Source of the DNA: Nigrospora sphaerica
Lineage: Eukaryota > Ascomycota > Sordariomycetes > Amphisphaeriales > Apiosporaceae
NCBI GenBank assembly: GCA_018287875.1
Contig: JAGVVL010000001.1
Location: forward strand, 3,782,001 to 3,846,000
Reading direction: 5' to 3'
DNA length: 64,000 nt
This document shows, in pieces, positions 1 through 10,423 of the stretch (the stretch's first letter is position 1; each line of letters begins with the position of its first letter). The translations under genes were made by a program, and so were the position numbers. The notes below the pieces were generated by a model. The model saw nothing but the letters and a program-made list of their open reading frames with translations, did not search any database and was not told the DNA's origin.

Positions 1-1659
1 TGATATATAAGTAAAAGTAGCACGCCATGAAGCCGGATCGGCTGCAGTCCACCGACCGGAGAGGCGCTATCGTGTTGCTTTCGCCGGCTTCCGCGTGCGA
101 CGAAGTCTTGCCCAGTATTTCCGAAAGGGGCTCGCCCGTGTCGTCGCTACGGCAGAGCGTGCTCATGCTATAACTCGGCCGGAGTGCGATACGAAGTAAG
201 GAGATGATCATGGACTGGTGCGTGTGGTCGGTCCTGCTGATGTCCAGCATGTCCCCTATCGGCCGGCTGGAAACACTCCGTGCGGCCCTAAAACCGAGGT
301 CAGCCTTTACTCCTCTCCTCACGCCTGGCTCGGGGTGTAAGAATGGCAACTCACATCATGATGACGCGCTGGAGAAGGCCCATGGCCGGCGGCGCGCCTC
401 TCCTCTCCCGAATCTCGCGTATGCGGGCGAGCCCGCGCAAATGGGGCGCCACTGCATCCATGGTACCTAACGAGTTCTGCGAGCCGCACGCGCGTCAGTG
501 CCTAGACGGAAACAAGCGAAGCAGGGCGATGAGGCTGGGTCTATACCTCAACCAGAGCAAGACTCGCTATGACGGCCACAGTACCCTCGTCCGCGGCGGT
601 CGCGGGGTTGGCCAGCTGCTCCTTCACGAAGCGCATGGCTTGCAGTTTGTGGTAGAGGTAGGGAATTCTGAATTGTTCGCCGTCGCCGGTGGACCACGCC
701 CACTGCAAGGTGGTCAGGAGGAGCGCTGACAGCATGAAGCCCGGATGTGACAGGGCTCGATGGACGCTACGGATCCGTCAGCAGGCCGTCTTCTGTCGGC
801 GGCGGGAAAGCAATAGCACCGACACGAAGGAGTCCGGGTCTCTCTGCACGGGAGTATTGTAGTAGACCTTGGTGCTCATGACTGCACGAGCAGCCTGTCA
901 GCAACGCGCCGAGAGAGAGAGAGAGAGAGAGGCGACGCCATGTCGTGAGGTGACCTACAAAGTTGGAACAAGGACCGGGACTGGTAGGGCACATCGATAT
1001 TGGACCCGGCGAAGGGGTCCCTGGGCAGGGGGTCGATTAAGCGCAGACAGTCCGAGGCATCATCGTAGGCCACCTTGGGCGACGCTCGGCGAGACGGCTC
1101 AGGCTCATTGTCCGCCGAGGCAGGACTGTCTACATAATCGCAGTCTGCTCCATGCCGAAGGCAGTAGGTGCTGTGGCATCCCCACCAAAAGTTAGTAACA
1201 AGACACCGACGGGCCGGCACCATGGACAAGAAAGAGGGAACAGGCCAGTTCCCGGGGTGCTTTGCAGCACGTCGACCCGGCGCCGTGGAATCGGGTACCC
1301 AGCGCACCCACAGGGCTGCATCGGCCGGATCCTGCTTGCTCGGCCTAGGGGAAGGGAGCCCGTACCATAAGGGTTTCCTCTCATCGCAGCGGATATGTTT
1401 CTGTTTGCAAACGGAGCATCCTGTATACGGGCGCTGCGTATGGGGCGGCCCGGCCGGGGCGCCCGCGATACGCGCAATCGGGTCAGCTATGTCGCCCAGG
1501 ACCCTGTCGGGTGCATACGAATGCTGCTTCTGCTACTGCTGCTGCTGCCGCTGCTGCCGCCGGTGGTGGTGGTGGTATTGGCGCCGCCGACTTACCATTT
1601 CTGCTGCGCCGGTGGAATTTGCGTTGCCGCTGGCGTTGGGTCATCTGCTCGTCGTGCAT
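1..1659 (-). CDS. Zn2Cys6 transcription factor with Fungal_trans_2-like region, 3' end beyond window
   Basis: Likely a nuclear DNA-binding regulator; its target is unknown. I assembled seven exons: 1659-1596, 1420-1366, 1170-959, 881-824, 766-547, 476-355 and 287 to the left edge. Phases agree at every junction, giving about 339 codons in the window. Residues 23-50 form a full binuclear zinc cluster, Cys23-x2-Cys26-x6-Cys33-x6-Cys40-x2-Cys43-x6-Cys50, after a basic N-terminus (RRSRN). The Cys40 codon is split TG|C by the second intron. Downstream blocks (DPF...VPYQSRSLFQLF, ALSHPGFM, ENSLGTMDAV...HLRGL) resemble the Fungal_trans_2 class of zinc-cluster proteins. The intron ending at 1171 has TACTAAC before CCACAG, and the one at 288-354 has donor GTGAGT. 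Introns 1365-1171 (195 nt) and 1595-1421 (175 nt) are long for this window. The intron 823-767 uses a weak GTCGGT donor but removes an in-frame TGA at 778-780. The start at 1659 is the first ATG in the frame of exon 1; a second ATG lies five codons later. Confidence 0.75.
910..932. repeat. GA dinucleotide microsatellite
   Basis: An uninterrupted GA run of about 11 units. On the minus strand it reads as a CT tract inside the intron 958-882 of the left-edge zinc-cluster gene, where it can serve as the polypyrimidine stretch before the branch point GCTGAC and acceptor GTGCAG. Confidence 0.85.
1521..1560. repeat. CTG-type trinucleotide repeat
   Basis: Imperfect CTG/CTT/CCG triplets followed by GGT units. 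In the gene model it lies in the first intron (1595-1421, minus strand) of the left-edge regulator, so it should not encode the Leu/Val run that a plus-strand reading suggests. Confidence 0.8.
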
Positions 1660-4600
1660 GCTGGGCCGGAGGCGAGTTGGTTACTCAGCGGTGCCTGACG
1701 TTCCGGGGAACTGGGTATGATCACGTCGGTTTTGGTTTCCTGTCGCTTGGCCGGGTTCGCCTGCTGCAAAAGGCATTCATTATATCTCGAAAAAGCGCCC
1801 CCTCCTCCCCGCAAGGCAGCGAAAACACCCGTCTTCGGATTGCTGGCAAACTGCACGCGCTGCTGCGGTCGCCGCCCCCTCCCTCCCAATTACGGACGGA
1901 CACTGGGTTTGATTTGCCAAGACGTGGTAATCCTTCCCCAGTTCACCCGCGAGCGCCCGCTCCAGACAGGGAGACGGGCGAGCGGGCTGAGGGGCTGCGC
2001 ATCGGCAGAGCGACGACACCCCCTGGTGAAAGTACCTTGCTTTGCCACCAATCACTTGGTCTTCGCTATCTCCATTTGCTTAAGTCTCCGGGTGGCGTCT
2101 ATGTCCCCGGGTACGGCAACGCTGCATGCACAGTTGGGGGGCCAGAGGAGGGAGGGCACGGCGAGGATGGGTCGGGTCCATGGGGCAACGAGACCCCTTT
2201 CCCGTCTTCGCTGACGATGGCATGGGCAAAATACCAACCGGGCGGGCAAGCATGCCACCATTGGACCGCCATTACGAAGGTTGAAGTACAGAAGGATGGG
2301 ATGCCCTCCTATGCGGGTTCAGCCCTGTGGCCGACGGGGGTGGTTCTCATGCAGCCTCGTACTTTCGAGAGGGGCTGCTCTTCCCGCTGCGCCGTGCAAG
2401 GGAGAATCCGTCCGCGCATCCGTCTATTAACAGGCCCTCAGCAGGCGGCCGGTGTGATGGCATGGATGCCCACGGGTGCGTCACCGGCCCCGAAGGGGGA
2501 GAATGCTGGTTGACAACGGGGACGCGCAGGGAGGGCCTGCATGCATCCTTGACATACCATGGGATGCCGGAGTCGTCCATACTAGCCCCAATGCAACCGT
2601 CGCCCGCGCTTACTGTTTAATGGTAGCATAGTAAGCACTTGTCAACGTGTTCCTATGATTGGATGATATACTTAGGTAAGTACCCAGGTAAAAGAAGCCA
2701 GGAAGGCAAGAGGTGGGCAATTAGGTAAAGAGGCAGTCCGGAGTACTCAGTAGGGAGAGCCCACTGGCCACCGTTGGCATGACCTCGTCCCCCCGCCTGT
2801 CAGCTTCTTCTTCTTCTTTTCACCAAGCGTACCTGCAAGGACAAAATGCCGGACAGGGCTTGTCGTCGTCGCAATCGTATCCAAGCCGGTACGCAGTATG
2901 CCGTGAGAAGCAACCCCCACGATTGCTTGTCGGCGCGAGGCATCCAATCAAAACATGATGGCCCGTTCCATCTCCCATCCCACCTGGTCCGTCGTCTGTT
3001 CTGAACAAGCAGGGCGCATTCTGATGCGTAGATATGACACTTGGAGTGACACTTGTAGCGTAGGTACTTGAACGTAGGCGTTGCTCGCTTTTCGCTCGCC
3101 GATGCCGAACCCGCCGAACCGCGCGCCGCCTCGCGCGGACGAGGCGCACCGGGGCGGGCGCGGGAGGGGGGATGGAGTACCGATAGCCGTGAGTGGTTGT
3201 GTTGCCGCTGGCCTCGGGTTGCAATGGTGCGTGACCGCATCGCCTTATTATACTCGTTTCCCGTGGCCTGGGCAATTGGGGGGTCGATTGCATGGAGTCC
3301 TGGGATGGAGAGGAATGACATGGCCAAGCCGACGTTTCCACTGGCGCTGTAGACTTGCCAGCACCGAACTAACTACATGAACTAGCCCATCTCTCTATCC
3401 ACTCGCTCATTTCGAGAACTTCTTCACCTACACTTACTACCACACAACAGGGCTACACATTCACCCACATGGCGGTACGGGGTCTGCGCGCCATGCTGCC
3501 TGTCTGTCTGCCCAACCCTTTCGCCCACAGGGCTTACGACCCCTGCCCCCCCATCCAATCGTATGTACTCGGAAGCCCGTCTGCAGCAGGTTGGGAGGCG
3601 GACGGACAGTGACGATGCTTTCTCTGGTGTTGGCTTCGCCCTCTTCCTCTCTTCCTTCCGGGCTCGACCTAGTGTCTCGTCCATCGATCCTACGAACGGA
3701 TTTCTGCTTACGATGGACAGCACGCTGTGGCCAAGGTAAGAAGGCAGACCATCTGAAGGAGGGAGCCCTAGGGGGGGGAGGGGCAGAGGGGAGCGGAGGG
3801 GGGCGAGACATTCCTTTCTTCCTTTCGATTCTCTTCATTCTGTCCATCTGCCCATGTCCATCTTGTCGCCTGCGACACGGCGGCGCGCGCGCCTCTCTTT
3901 TCCCTTTTCTTCCCCAATCACCTCGCGGATCCGGGGGGCTGGATGGAAAACTTGCTTGGGCCCGGCATTTTGGGCATTTCCCCGGGCGACGTTGGCTCAC
4001 AGCCGAGGCGCCTTCGTGCCCAATTTTCCATGGCATCCCGTCGTGCACCATCTTGGGCCTCGGTGCCATTGTCACCGCTATTCGTCGGCCCCGGGTCCTC
4101 CCTGCCTGTGCCGGCAAACCCGCCACTGTCGTGATCTCGGGCCTCTATTCTTGGGCAACAACTCTCGTCGAGCGCTGCCCAATCGCTGCCTTATGGTGTG
4201 CGCGCGCCCTGGCGACGGACAGGGTGGCCCCCGCCATTCCTCGGATGGCATTCTACCACGCGGTCCCGCTCAAGCGTAGCCTCTGACTGTAGCTGCGACA
4301 CGTCCCAGGATATACCCAGCACCGTGCCACTTGTTTTTGGGCCCGAATGATTAAGTTTCGGCCTCAATTTACCCCCTTCTGGCATGATTCGACACCGATC
4401 GTCCCCCCTCAGCAGTAGGCGCCCGAAGTCCGCCATGCCCGTCATCCCCTGGGCACTACCGTAGTTGCAACGCCGACCTGCGGGACATCGTGCCCAAAAA
4501 GCGCCGTGGGCTTGGAAACCCCCGTTGGCAACCTACCTACCGAACCGGGGCAAAACACATCCCAGCCCGTTTTCCCTTGGCCGCCCTCCTCTGCCCCCTC

Positions 4601-5362
4601 CCGTCTACGCCCGCCCACGGAAGGGCTGGAAGAGCTGCGGCTGTTGTCCAGGTGGCGAAACCCACGCCTGCTTTTCCTGCACCGGGGCGTGTTGGAAGCC
4701 CCCAGCCGAGCCATCGGCAAACATAATAACACCCGTGATTCCGCCCCAGCAAACCCCATCCCGTCCGAGGCCCGTCCCAGGTCACGCTTCTCTGCCCCCA
4801 GGGGCACGAACCAACGACGAAAACCTGCTCTCATCGATCGTAGCCCGGTACAGCCCGGTCCGTTCCGGCCCAGCTTCACGAAAGCGAGAGACGGAGAAAG
4901 AGAGAGAGGCGGAGAGAGAGAGAGCCACTTCCGTTGTTGTTATATGGCCCCAGGACCACCGCCCCGGAACACGCTTAGGAATTCCAGCCTAGACGCAGAC
5001 CAGACCCGTTATTCTCCTCCGGTCAACCGGTACTTCACCGCCCCGATTCTCTGCCAGTATATCCCGGGTAATGGACATTTTTCGACCGGCGATCCTGGAA
5101 ATTCTGGAAGACTTTAGTGCCGTTTTGGACCGAGGAAACCCGGCGCATTGCTACCGCGAGCGTGTCCAAAGGAACGGACGGCCACAGGAAGAGCACGCGC
5201 AGCAAGTGCATTTCATTGTTTTGTCCGGACCCTCGAACTAGGCTTCGAGGCGGCGGCCGTTTTTCTGTCTCTCAACCTCCCCTCCCCGGACTTTCGTGCC
5301 CCGGGAACATCTGGCCCGGCAGGATCTTTTTGCGTGCTCGTGTCCAAAACACGCCGGCAACC
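1660..5362. other. Intergenic region, 3.7 kb, no gene supported
   Basis: This stretch separates the 5' end of the left-edge regulator from the 5' end of the gene at 5363, so it is a shared upstream region of two divergent genes. Long open frames exist (1395-2513 plus, 3591-4286 plus, 3461-4126 minus) but their products are low-complexity Arg/Pro/Gly/Ser mixtures without recognisable domains. Near 2640-2710 there is a run of AGGTAA/TTAGG-like short motifs, and 2806-2820 is a TTC run. A GA-rich tract lies at 4876-4923. The last 500 bases are GC-rich and probably hold the promoter and leader of the gene at 5363. Confidence 0.6.
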
Positions 5363-6571
5363 ATGGCCACCGGTCCCTGGAACTCGTCCTCGCGCAGGTG
5401 CGACCAAGATACCATGCCCGCTCGGAGTTATGGGGTTAGACTGACCCGACCAAGCGTTGCCGCCTACGACGACCATTATGCGCGTGGTGGCTACCACAGG
5501 TCAAGGTAAGAGAAGTCCGAGAACGCCCCTCCACCCCTCGCTGGACCGCGGAAAGTAACAGTTTGCTTTGTGGAAAGTGTCTCCTATTCGTCGGGTTCGG
5601 GCTCCTCGTACGGCCTCCCTCCAGTTGTGAGTACAGCTGGCCCCATCGGACGGGTCGAGCCCGCGTATGCCTCGACCTCGCCCATGTACATTTCGCGGCC
5701 CATTTCCGGAAACTACGGCGGCGCCGTCGGCGCCGTCGGCGCCTTCGGATCCTACACCGCGTCGAGCCCGCCGGGCTGGGAGCCCCAGGCGGGCGGCTAC
5801 TCGCCCACCGACTCGGTCGACGACATCATCGCCTCGCCCGACGCCTGCGGGCTGGACGCCGGCGCCGGCGCCGTCAAGGGCGCCAAGGGCAACGGCAAGG
5901 GCCGTCCGCAACGGCGCCCTTCGAACCGCGATGAGTTCGACGGCCCTCACCAGTTCCTGCAGAGGCCGCCGCCCGAGTACATCGCCGCCCAGGAGCGGGA
6001 GCTGCCCCATCTTCCGACGCACCTCCTGGTGCAGGAACAAGACGCCATCTTGGCCCAGGTCAACGATCGGCTGTCGCAGTGTGCATTTGATTTCGTCGCC
6101 AAGTACCAGTTTCCCATTCCGCTGACCCAGGACGCCCGGCCCGTGGAACGGCCCTCGGACCGTAAGTCACCGCCCACCTTAGCCGACGACTCAACGGGGG
6201 CGCTGGCACAGCCCAAAAATGAGAAGGAGATAGCAGCTAACACGGGAACCGCAGGCGAGTGGACCGAATGGGTGTACCTCCTCAAAAGACTGGCGACCAA
6301 ACGCCGTATACCCGCCCGGGTTCTCTACAACGGCCAAATTAAACAGTTTGTCACGATCCTCGAGAACTCGCTGGAGATGCGCCACGCCGCCAAGCACCAG
6401 TCGAGGCCGTTAAAGGACGACAGGAACATCCTCCAGCTCATCAGCGCCGGCATCCAGGTGGCCAAGATCCTCCGGGACGCCGGGGCCATGGACTTCCTAG
6501 ACCGCCTATACGTTTCCACCCAGCAGCGGATTGAGGAGCGGAGCGCCGCCGCGGCGGCCCGGTTTCGCTGA
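5363..6571 (+). CDS. Conserved-looking fungal protein of unknown function
   Basis: I do not recognise this protein. Exons 5363-5505, 5578-6161 and 6255-6571 give 347 residues. Donors are GTAAGA and GTAAGT; acceptors are GGAAAG and CCGCAG, the latter behind a GCTAACAC branch point. The N-terminal part (about 1-155) is low complexity, rich in Ser, Gly, Ala, Pro and Tyr, and contains a short run of Gly-Ala-Val repeats around GGAVGAVGAFG. The C-terminal part (about 160-345) looks folded and helical: a segment with ELPHLPTHLL, a Trp-rich start EWTEWVYLLKRL right after the second intron, then amphipathic helices ending RLYVSTQQRIEERS. No signal peptide, membrane segment or catalytic motif is visible. 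The start is the ATG at 5363 in a favourable CAACC context. The contrast of an acidic-basic helical C-terminus with a disordered N-terminus suggests a regulatory or scaffold role, which is inference only. Confidence 0.75.
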
Positions 6572-7933
6572 AAGCCGCTAATACAGGCACAGTAGCGCAC
6601 GCGGATCCGCCGCCCGTGCAAACAGCACCTTTTGTACGAAGTTACGCATATGAAATAAAGCCGCCCGCCCCCACAACCCCCCGGCGGCAGCGAGAAAAGA
6701 GGCGTCTTGGACGAATGATATACGATATTTCCCCCCGGCTGGGCAGACGGATCGAGTTTTTGGCTACACGGCACCAAGTGGGATCCGGTGCATCGCCATC
6801 GCAAAGGGGATGCCGGGTGTCTGGAGTTGGCACATGTACCCCCCTCGCTTTGAGGAAGCCCAAAACGGGATACCGGCTGTCTATAACCCATGGCCCGCTC
6901 CCAGCAGCCACATGTACAATGTTTTTAAATCAAATGATGCCACGACATGCCTGTTGAATCGGCTCCTGTTGGACTCTTTGTTGCGGCCACTACGTCCAAA
7001 GTACTCATTTGAGGGGGGCGGTGACAAACTGGCCTTCAAACCTTGGCAACTAGGAGCCCTCTCACGCTAGGCTATTGCTCCTCTGAGGGTTTCGACGGAT
7101 AGAAAGGGCCGGCGGGAGGCGTGCCTGTTTAAGGGGATGTAACCACGTGCCTCGTCCCGCCCCGGTCAGGCTGCTTACGGCAACGCTGAAAGGGCATATG
7201 GCTGGCGAGAGGAAGGAGTCGGTGAGTTGTGAGTCTCGTAGGTGAGATAGAGCAGGGTGAGTGAGTGAGTGAGCGAATGAGTCAGCAAGCAAGTGAGCGA
7301 AGGATGGGGGACTGGAGGGACTGGAGGGACTGGAGGGGCTGGAGTGGCTGGAGTGGCTGAGAATCACAGAGAGTGTGTGAGAGGGCGAGGACAGCGAAGG
7401 TTTGGTGACCGAGCCAGTATTGGAAACGGCCCTTCGGTCAGGCCAGCGAGGATGCTGATTGGAGAGAGGCAATGTTGACCCCGCCACATTCGGTGTCGCA
7501 TCGAGTAAGGCTCGTCCAGCCCGCGCCCCGACCTTGGCAGGCCTTCGGCGGATATCTAAAGACGAGCGCAGCCCCCGCCGCCTCGGGGAAAGGATGATCA
7601 GACATCGACAGCGTAGAGAAGGTACCAGGCGTCAATACGCCGAGGAATATACTGTGTTTTCAAACCCACCCCCCCGCAAAGGCACCCGTCGATGCCCCAC
7701 ACCGTCGCCGTCGAGAGAGACTGATGGACCACTGACCACTCTGGCGCGTTCCGTGATACTGGCCGACCATCCCCGTCTGCCCGCGACCTGGCCCATCGCG
7801 CCGTTGGCCATCCCAGGAGTCGAGTGATTGCCTACCTGCACAGGAGAGTTGTTGGGACAGGGTACCGCGCGTTTGCCGGCGACAGAGCGCGTCGTAAAGC
7901 GGCCCCCTCCCCCGAGGCCCTCGGTGCGCCGCC
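6572..7933. other. Intergenic region with tandem repeats
   Basis: The gap between two plus-strand genes holds the terminator of the unknown protein gene and the upstream region of the zinc-cluster gene at 7934. Repeats at 7257-7355 are listed separately. Open frames here (for example 7062-7487 minus) are Ser/Pro-rich readings of those repeats and I do not treat them as genes. Confidence 0.6.
7257..7355. repeat. GTGA run followed by GACTGGAGG tandem repeat
   Basis: About five GTGA units near 7257-7272 are followed, from 7310, by three 9-base copies of GACTGGAGG and then diverged TGGAGTGGC copies. The array is intergenic, about 580 bases upstream of the zinc-cluster gene start. Confidence 0.8.
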
Positions 7934-10423
7934 ATGGCCTCGGCCGCCTCGGCGTCTCCCTCGGGGAGCAGCTTCAAGCGGGCCGACTCGGCCGACGATT
8001 CGGACTCGTGGCAGTACGTCAACTCGAACCCGGCGTCGGTCGGCTTCTTCCCGAGCCCGGCGAGCGGGAGCCTGGGCAGCTGGGCCCTGGTGGGGGGCGG
8101 CGTGCCGGCCCCGGCCGCGGGTTCGCCCTCGAGCGCCGTGGCCGTCTCGCCCCTGCAGCTTGACGACTACCAGGCCTACGCGGCGCCGTCGTACGCGGAC
8201 CCGGCCGACGCCGCCATGCTGGGCCTCGCCGGCCTCGACGGCCCGTTCCTGGCCGGCCTGCCCGGGGGCGACCTGCCGCTGGCGTCCGCCCACGACTTCG
8301 TCTTCGACGACCAGTTCAACCAGGCCCTCGACATGTCGCCGTACTACACATCCTTCCCGGACGCGGTGGGGAACGCGCCGGGCCTCGGGGACCTCGGCGC
8401 CTTTCCCGGCCCCGACATGCCCCCCCAGCAGCCCTTCGACCTGGGCATACCGCTGCACTTCCGGACCACGGAGGAGCCCCCGCCGTGGGACCCGACCAAC
8501 CTGAAGAACGACGGCGATGGCGCGTTCTTGGCCGCGGCCGGGACCGCCCAGGCGCCGAGCCCGCAGTCGCCGTCGCAGCCGCCGTCGCAGCCGTCGTCGA
8601 GCCCGCGGCTGCTGGACGGGAGGACGGAGCCCGGCAAGGCGCCGAGCGCCATCCGGCGGACCAAGGGCTCCGGCAAGGTCGAGAAGAGCAGGGTCGAGAA
8701 GAAGAATGCCGAGCCGGCGGGCGCGAGCAAGTTCGTCATCATGACGCCCAACCTCATCCACGCCTCGGCCGGCCGCCCGAACCCATTCGAGTGCTTCGAG
8801 GCCATGCGCACGACGCAGCGCGGCCGGAAGGGCCCCCTGGGCGACCAGACCAAGGAGAACGCGCTGCAGGTCCGGAGGCTCGGCGCGTGCTTCTGCTGCC
8901 ACAGCCGCAAAGTCAAGGTACGTAGGACGCGACCCCCGATCGTACCCTCTCGCCCCGGGGGGAGGGGACCCGCACGCCGCTGCTGACCGGAAACAGTGCG
9001 ACAAGGAACGGCCTTGCAAGAGTTGCAAGAAGCTGACGCACCAGGTGCCCCAAATCGTCTGCTGGCAGTTCCAGGATTTCCTGCCCGTCCTGTTCCCCGA
9101 CTTCATCCGGGGCCATTTCCGGAAGGAGCAGATGGCCCAGTTCGTGAGCGAGAACGTCGACGGCTTTACCGTCGGCGGCGTCGAGCGGGCCTGCACCGTC
9201 GAGCTCTTCTCCGGCCAGCGCTTCCAGTCGACCCTGACGGTCCAGGCCAACTTCTTCACCGCCAAGGGGCCCGAGGTCCTCCAGCACTGGCACCTGAGCA
9301 TGGGCGTGAACCAGGTCGAGCTGCAGTCGCACGGCGCCGTCCCCATCGGCGTCAACCTCGACAACCACGCGCGGAGGGAGGAGCTCCGGAAGAAGGCCAA
9401 GGACTACATCCACGCCCTCACCCTGGAGCCGCAGTACGCCGAGCAGATGACCGACTCGGTCCGCCACACCGGCCTGCCTCGCAAGATTCTGGCCATGGCC
9501 CAGCGCTATGCCCAGCGCAGCGATGTGAGTACACGCCCCGGGGACGGGATGGCGACTCCGTCGGTTGCCTTGGGAGGGCGGGGAGCGAAACTAACACCGA
9601 AGGGAAACAGTCCCCCATGGTGAAAAAGGCCCTCTCCATTTACGCGTTGCACTACGTCCTGACGCGACACCTGTGCCTCACGCACGCGTCCATGGCCGAG
9701 CTCCAGAGCACGAAGCTGGTGCCGCGGAACATGCCGTGGGTGACGCCGCGGCTGCTCAACCGGCAGATCAAGGCGCTGCTGGACGAGCAGCTGCTCAAGG
9801 AGACGACGGCCCTCTTCGAGACGTTTGCCAAGTCGCTGAAGCCCAAGTCGCGGCGCGAGTGGGCGCCCTGCCTCGTGGCCTTCCTCGTGCTGTGCCTCTT
9901 CATGGAGGCCGTCGAGACGGCGGCCGACACCTTCGTCGTCGCGCAGAACGAGGTCGACCTCCGCCACCGCACGGTGCCGGCGCGCCGGCGCGCCTTCGCC
10001 CTCGCCATCTGCAAGGAGATCGAGAACCTGCCGTTCAAGCAGTTCGCCTACCAGTTCCACACCATCTACCAGACGCACACGCGCGACGCCTCGGCCAAGG
10101 CCTTCAACCCGCTGCTCGACGAGCACGCCGCCGCCCAGGGCGAGCTCGACAACGCCTCGCGCGAGCTCGTCGCCAGCCTTCGAGAGCTGCTCCAGGGGGA
10201 TTCCTGTAAGCCGAACACAAAAACCCAGGCGCGGCAAAAGCCGGGGGTTGCTGACGCAGAAGCAGACTACGAGCTGGATTTCCTCGTGGCGGACCCCATC
10301 CTGCCGAACCAGGAGAGCCACCCGTTTCCTCGGGACATATCGCTCAACTACACCGGCCGCCTCGTGGCGCGCTTCCTGCTTTCCTTCCTCGACGACAAGT
10401 ATTTATTCGACGGACAATACTAG
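7934..10423 (+). CDS. Zinc-cluster (C6-like) transcription factor with internal, extended cluster
   Basis: Probable nuclear regulator of 754 residues from exons 7934-8917, 8997-9524, 9611-10205 and 10266-10423. Residues 319-350 carry Cys319-x2-Cys322-x6-Cys329-x5-Cys335-x2-Cys338-x11-Cys350 with the basic SRKVK stretch. This is a Zn2Cys6 signature whose last loop (x11) is longer than the usual x6-8. Cys321 is an extra cysteine. The first intron sits exactly between Lys328 and Cys329. The cluster is internal, after about 318 residues of Ser/Ala/Pro/Gly/Asp-rich sequence that could act as an activation region. The C-terminal half is helical and contains the conserved-looking block SRREWAPC followed by a hydrophobic run LVAFLVLCLFMEAVETA. 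The fourth exon starts after a second AG (10265), because splicing at the first AG (10259) would create a stop. The start ATG has a GCCGCCATGG context. The family resembles uncharacterised C6 proteins of other filamentous fungi; its target is unknown. Confidence 0.85.

Noticed and set aside
541..735. Appearance of a broken zinc-cluster pseudogene (isolated fragments with stops)
   Set aside because: The fragments join into one frame when short introns are removed, and the zinc cluster itself is complete, so I treat it as a gene with an unverified intron rather than a pseudogene.
1395..2513. 372-codon plus-strand frame
   Set aside because: Its start overlaps exons and introns of the minus-strand regulator, its Leu/Val run comes from the CTG/GGT microsatellite, and no domain is visible.
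3461..4126. 221-codon minus-strand frame
   Set aside because: Arg/Pro/Gly-rich composition, no conserved motif and no splice context; it fits GC-rich intergenic DNA.
7832..9400. 522-codon open frame on the minus strand over the zinc-cluster gene
   Set aside because: It lies antisense to well-supported exons. The strong G/C bias at third codon positions of the real gene removes stops from the opposite strand, and the product is Arg/Gly/Ala low complexity.
10206..10259. Shorter third intron of the 7934 gene ending at the first AG
   Set aside because: Joining at 10260 creates an immediate TAA; the AG at 10265 keeps the frame and gives a conserved-looking YYELDFL segment.
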